From: Candidatus Omnitrophota bacterium | GTDB taxonomy: Bacteria; Omnitrophota; Koll11; Gygaellales; Profunditerraquicolaceae | NCBI GenBank assembly: GCA_025453435.1 | Contig: JALOQI010000020.1 | Span: 1-7,657 of the forward strand | Length of the DNA stretch: 7,657 nucleotides | Direction of reading: 5' to 3' | Shown here: positions 7,541-7,657 of the stretch, in pieces | Position numbering within the stretch: the stretch's first letter is position 1 | How the letters are laid out: each line of letters begins with the position of its first letter | Notes under the pieces: generated by a model | Databases searched by the model: none | What the model was told of the DNA's origin: nothing | The model's input: the letters and a program-made list of their open reading frames with translations, nothing else | Position numbers and translations under genes: made by a program

Positions 7541-7657
7541 CTGGTGTTCGACCACTTATGGCAATCCGAGGATTCGGACGCATCCCCGGCAACCCTCGCG
7601 CAAACGACGCGGAGGTGGACGATTTTAGCCGCGCCCGGTTCGTGTACTCGACACCAG
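7541..7657. other. GC-rich segment with nested inverted repeats (possible repeat element or structured RNA)
   Basis: The outer arms are 7541-7547 (CTGGTGT) and 7651-7657 (ACACCAG), perfectly complementary. They extend past one bulged base through 7549-7551 and 7648-7650. Inside are TCCGA-GGAT-TCGGA (7565-7578), CCTCGCG with CGC-G-GAGG (7594-7615, one bulged G), CCAC with GTGG (7552-7555, 7615-7618), and ACGA with TCGT enclosing CCG with CGG (7619-7643). Together they give a cloverleaf-like closed fold, though two of the stems compete for base 7615. The segment is 72 of 117 GC, well above 7381-7440 (23 of 60). It does not match any tRNA, tmRNA, SRP or RNase P RNA that I know, and no convincing protein family shows in any frame. 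Whether it is an RNA gene, a dispersed palindromic repeat or a contig-end artefact cannot be told from the sequence. Confidence 0.4.

Noticed and set aside
7502..7657. Open plus-strand frame running off the right edge (contains LVFDHLWQSEDSD)
   Set aside because: It has no start codon with a ribosome-binding site and no family likeness, and it runs antisense to the pilin-like frame and through the inverted repeats.

Overview
The window holds one minus-strand run of envelope-biogenesis genes from a Gram-negative (lipopolysaccharide-making) bacterium. In transcription order, right to left, it reads: a pilin-like gene fragment, a membrane-bound CHASE2/degenerate-GGDEF/HD-GYP signalling protein, bamA, ompH/skp, lpxD, and the first 257 codons of lpxC, which runs off the left edge. 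The bamA-skp-lpxD-lpxC order, the divergent LpxC and LpxD sequences and the probable H-X9-DG type pseudopilin fragment resemble candidate phyla such as Omnitrophota. That placement is inferred from gene content and style; no marker gene in the window proves it.

Left part (1-2319): lpxC, lpxD and ompH are packed with gaps of only 4 to 7 bases, so they are almost certainly one transcript. LpxD adds the N-linked hydroxyacyl chain and LpxC performs the committed deacetylation in lipid A synthesis; OmpH/Skp chaperones outer-membrane proteins in the periplasm.

Middle (2320-4783): bamA, encoding a complete five-POTRA outer-membrane protein assembly factor, is preceded by a good sigma70-type promoter candidate in a 59-base gap. 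A short perfect hairpin lies in the 62-base bamA-ompH gap. The lipopolysaccharide and outer-membrane-protein assembly functions are therefore probably co-expressed from the promoter before bamA.

Right part (4784-7657): a 769-residue sensor has a periplasmic CHASE2 domain, a membrane bundle, a GGDEF domain whose signature is ruined (SSDEV), and an intact HD-GYP phosphodiesterase domain. It starts at a TTG that overlaps the stop of the upstream pilin-like fragment. The pilin-like frame is closed upstream by an in-frame TAG. Just beyond it lies a GC-rich stretch of 117 bases (about 62% GC, against about 38% in 7381-7440) that can fold into a closed multi-branched structure ending exactly at the window edge. 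This may be a small repeat or mobile element or a structured RNA, possibly one that disrupted the pilin-like gene. It is the least explained part of the window.
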